A stretch of 5,505 nt of DNA. Origin: JAVBKB01 sp031554275. Lineage in GTDB: Bacteria; Bacillota; Bacilli; JARBTR01. Shown piece after piece: positions 5,042 to 5,505 of this stretch. The first letter of the stretch is position 1. Each line of letters opens with the position of its first letter. The notes under the pieces were generated by a model that searched no databases, was not told the origin of the DNA, and worked only from the letters and a program-made list of their open reading frames with translations. The DNA lies in assembly GCA_031554275.1 (NCBI GenBank), contig JAVBKB010000053.1, positions 1 through 5,505 of the forward strand, written 5' to 3'. Position numbers and translations under genes: made by a program.

Positions 5042-5495
5042 TTAATTTCGATTCACAAACTCGAATAACTTCTTTTGGTATTGATTCAAAAATCAAAATT
5101 TCAGGTTTTGAATAAGGTTTAATAGTAACAAACTCTTCAAGGGTTATCATACTTTCCCAGTACAATTTAACCCAGTAGTCAATGCTTTGACCAGTATCAA
5201 AATTTAGTGCTTCCTCATCTGTATCCTTCAAATCTTCATAGAATGTTTGGTCGTAGATAGACAAAGAAATCTCCCCATCAAAAACTAGAATTTTTTCAGA
5301 AAAAACAGGAAAGCAAAAAGATTTCGTAAAGCGATTAATAATATCTACCCCTATTGCTTCTTCGAAGTTCACCCACAATGGAGCGTGAGCAGGCTTAAGC
5401 CGTTCAGTTACTTTTAATTCAACTTCTCCACCATTACTATAACGATAATTTGATTTTGTAGTGTATTTGATGCCTTCAAGCATAACTTCTTCCAT
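5031..5495 (-). CDS. Hypothetical protein, 5' end probably outside the window
   Basis: Unrecognised soluble protein. At least 154 residues are visible and the frame stays open to the right edge (Tyr-Val-Pro before the ATG at 5495). That ATG has no Shine-Dalgarno, so the true start is likely beyond the window. The ATG at 5483, after GGAAGAAG, is a weaker internal option. The chain is acidic and rich in aromatic residues (YWVKLYWES, LWVNFEEAIGVDIINRF), with alternating beta-like stretches such as KILVFDGEISLSIYD and EILIFESIPKEVI. There is no signal peptide, transmembrane helix or catalytic motif in the visible part. It ends at TAA (5033-5031) after SKLTDR. Its neighbours downstream are decayed sequence, so context gives no function. 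Small secreted-toxin immunity proteins can look similar, but nothing here proves that. Confidence 0.6.
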   Translation of the reverse strand: MEEVMLEGIKYTTKSNYRYSNGGEVELKVTERLKPAHAPLWVNFEEAIGVDIINRFTKSFCFPVFSEKILVFDGEISLSIYDQTFYEDLKDTDEEALNFDTGQSIDYWVKLYWESMITLEEFVTIKPYSKPEILIFESIPKEVIRVCESKLTDR

Positions 5496-5505
5496 CGGAA
5501 CGTAA

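Noticed and set aside
4859..5068. 69-codon plus-strand frame
   Set aside because: The ATT/GTG-type start has no Shine-Dalgarno, no domain is recognisable, and it overlaps the end of the minus-strand gene.

Overview
The window looks like an AT-rich chromosomal segment of an endospore-forming member of the Bacillales (Bacillaceae or Planococcaceae type). The reasons are a protein that closely follows Bacillus SpoVE, including its 366-residue length, a YqhL-type rhodanese, TTG start use, AGGAG-like ribosome binding sites and a sigma-E-type promoter in front of spoVE. This assignment comes from recognising families by eye; no search was run.

Layout: (1) 3-335, plus strand: the 3' part of a YqhL-like rhodanese, closed by a strong terminator (352-400). 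(2) 487-1232, minus strand: a two-gene module of a small XRE/Cro-type regulator and a four-helix membrane protein, overlapping by 8 bp. It has a clear sigma-A promoter (TTGACA, 17 bp, TATACT) overlaid by a perfect 16-bp inverted repeat, which suggests an autoregulated operator. (3) 1293-3424, minus strand: spoVE followed by murB, 65 bp apart, behind a candidate sigma-E promoter (3397-3424). The murG gene that normally sits between them in the dcw cluster is absent, so this looks like a separate sporulation-time peptidoglycan unit. (4) 3425-3931: noncoding. It holds a 48-bp inverted repeat and a 181-bp MITE-like palindromic element (3603-3783) flanked by an 8-bp duplication, inserted in the second copy of an 18-bp direct repeat. 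(5) 3932-4492, plus strand: a DUF1697 protein preceded by a possible 7-codon leader ORF whose stop lies in its Shine-Dalgarno sequence. (6) 4475-5505, minus strand: accessory-looking debris, namely an RCC1-repeat gene remnant with an in-frame TGA, a bidirectional terminator, a possible gene scrap, and an unrecognised gene that probably runs off the right edge.

Functional reading: SpoVE polymerises lipid II, and MurB makes UDP-MurNAc, an early precursor of lipid II. Their coupling behind a sigma-E promoter would supply and polymerise spore-cortex precursors in the mother cell. The rest appears unrelated. I see no complete novel defence or mobile system. The least conventional features are the palindromic element, the operator-promoter overlap and the murG-less spoVE-murB pair.
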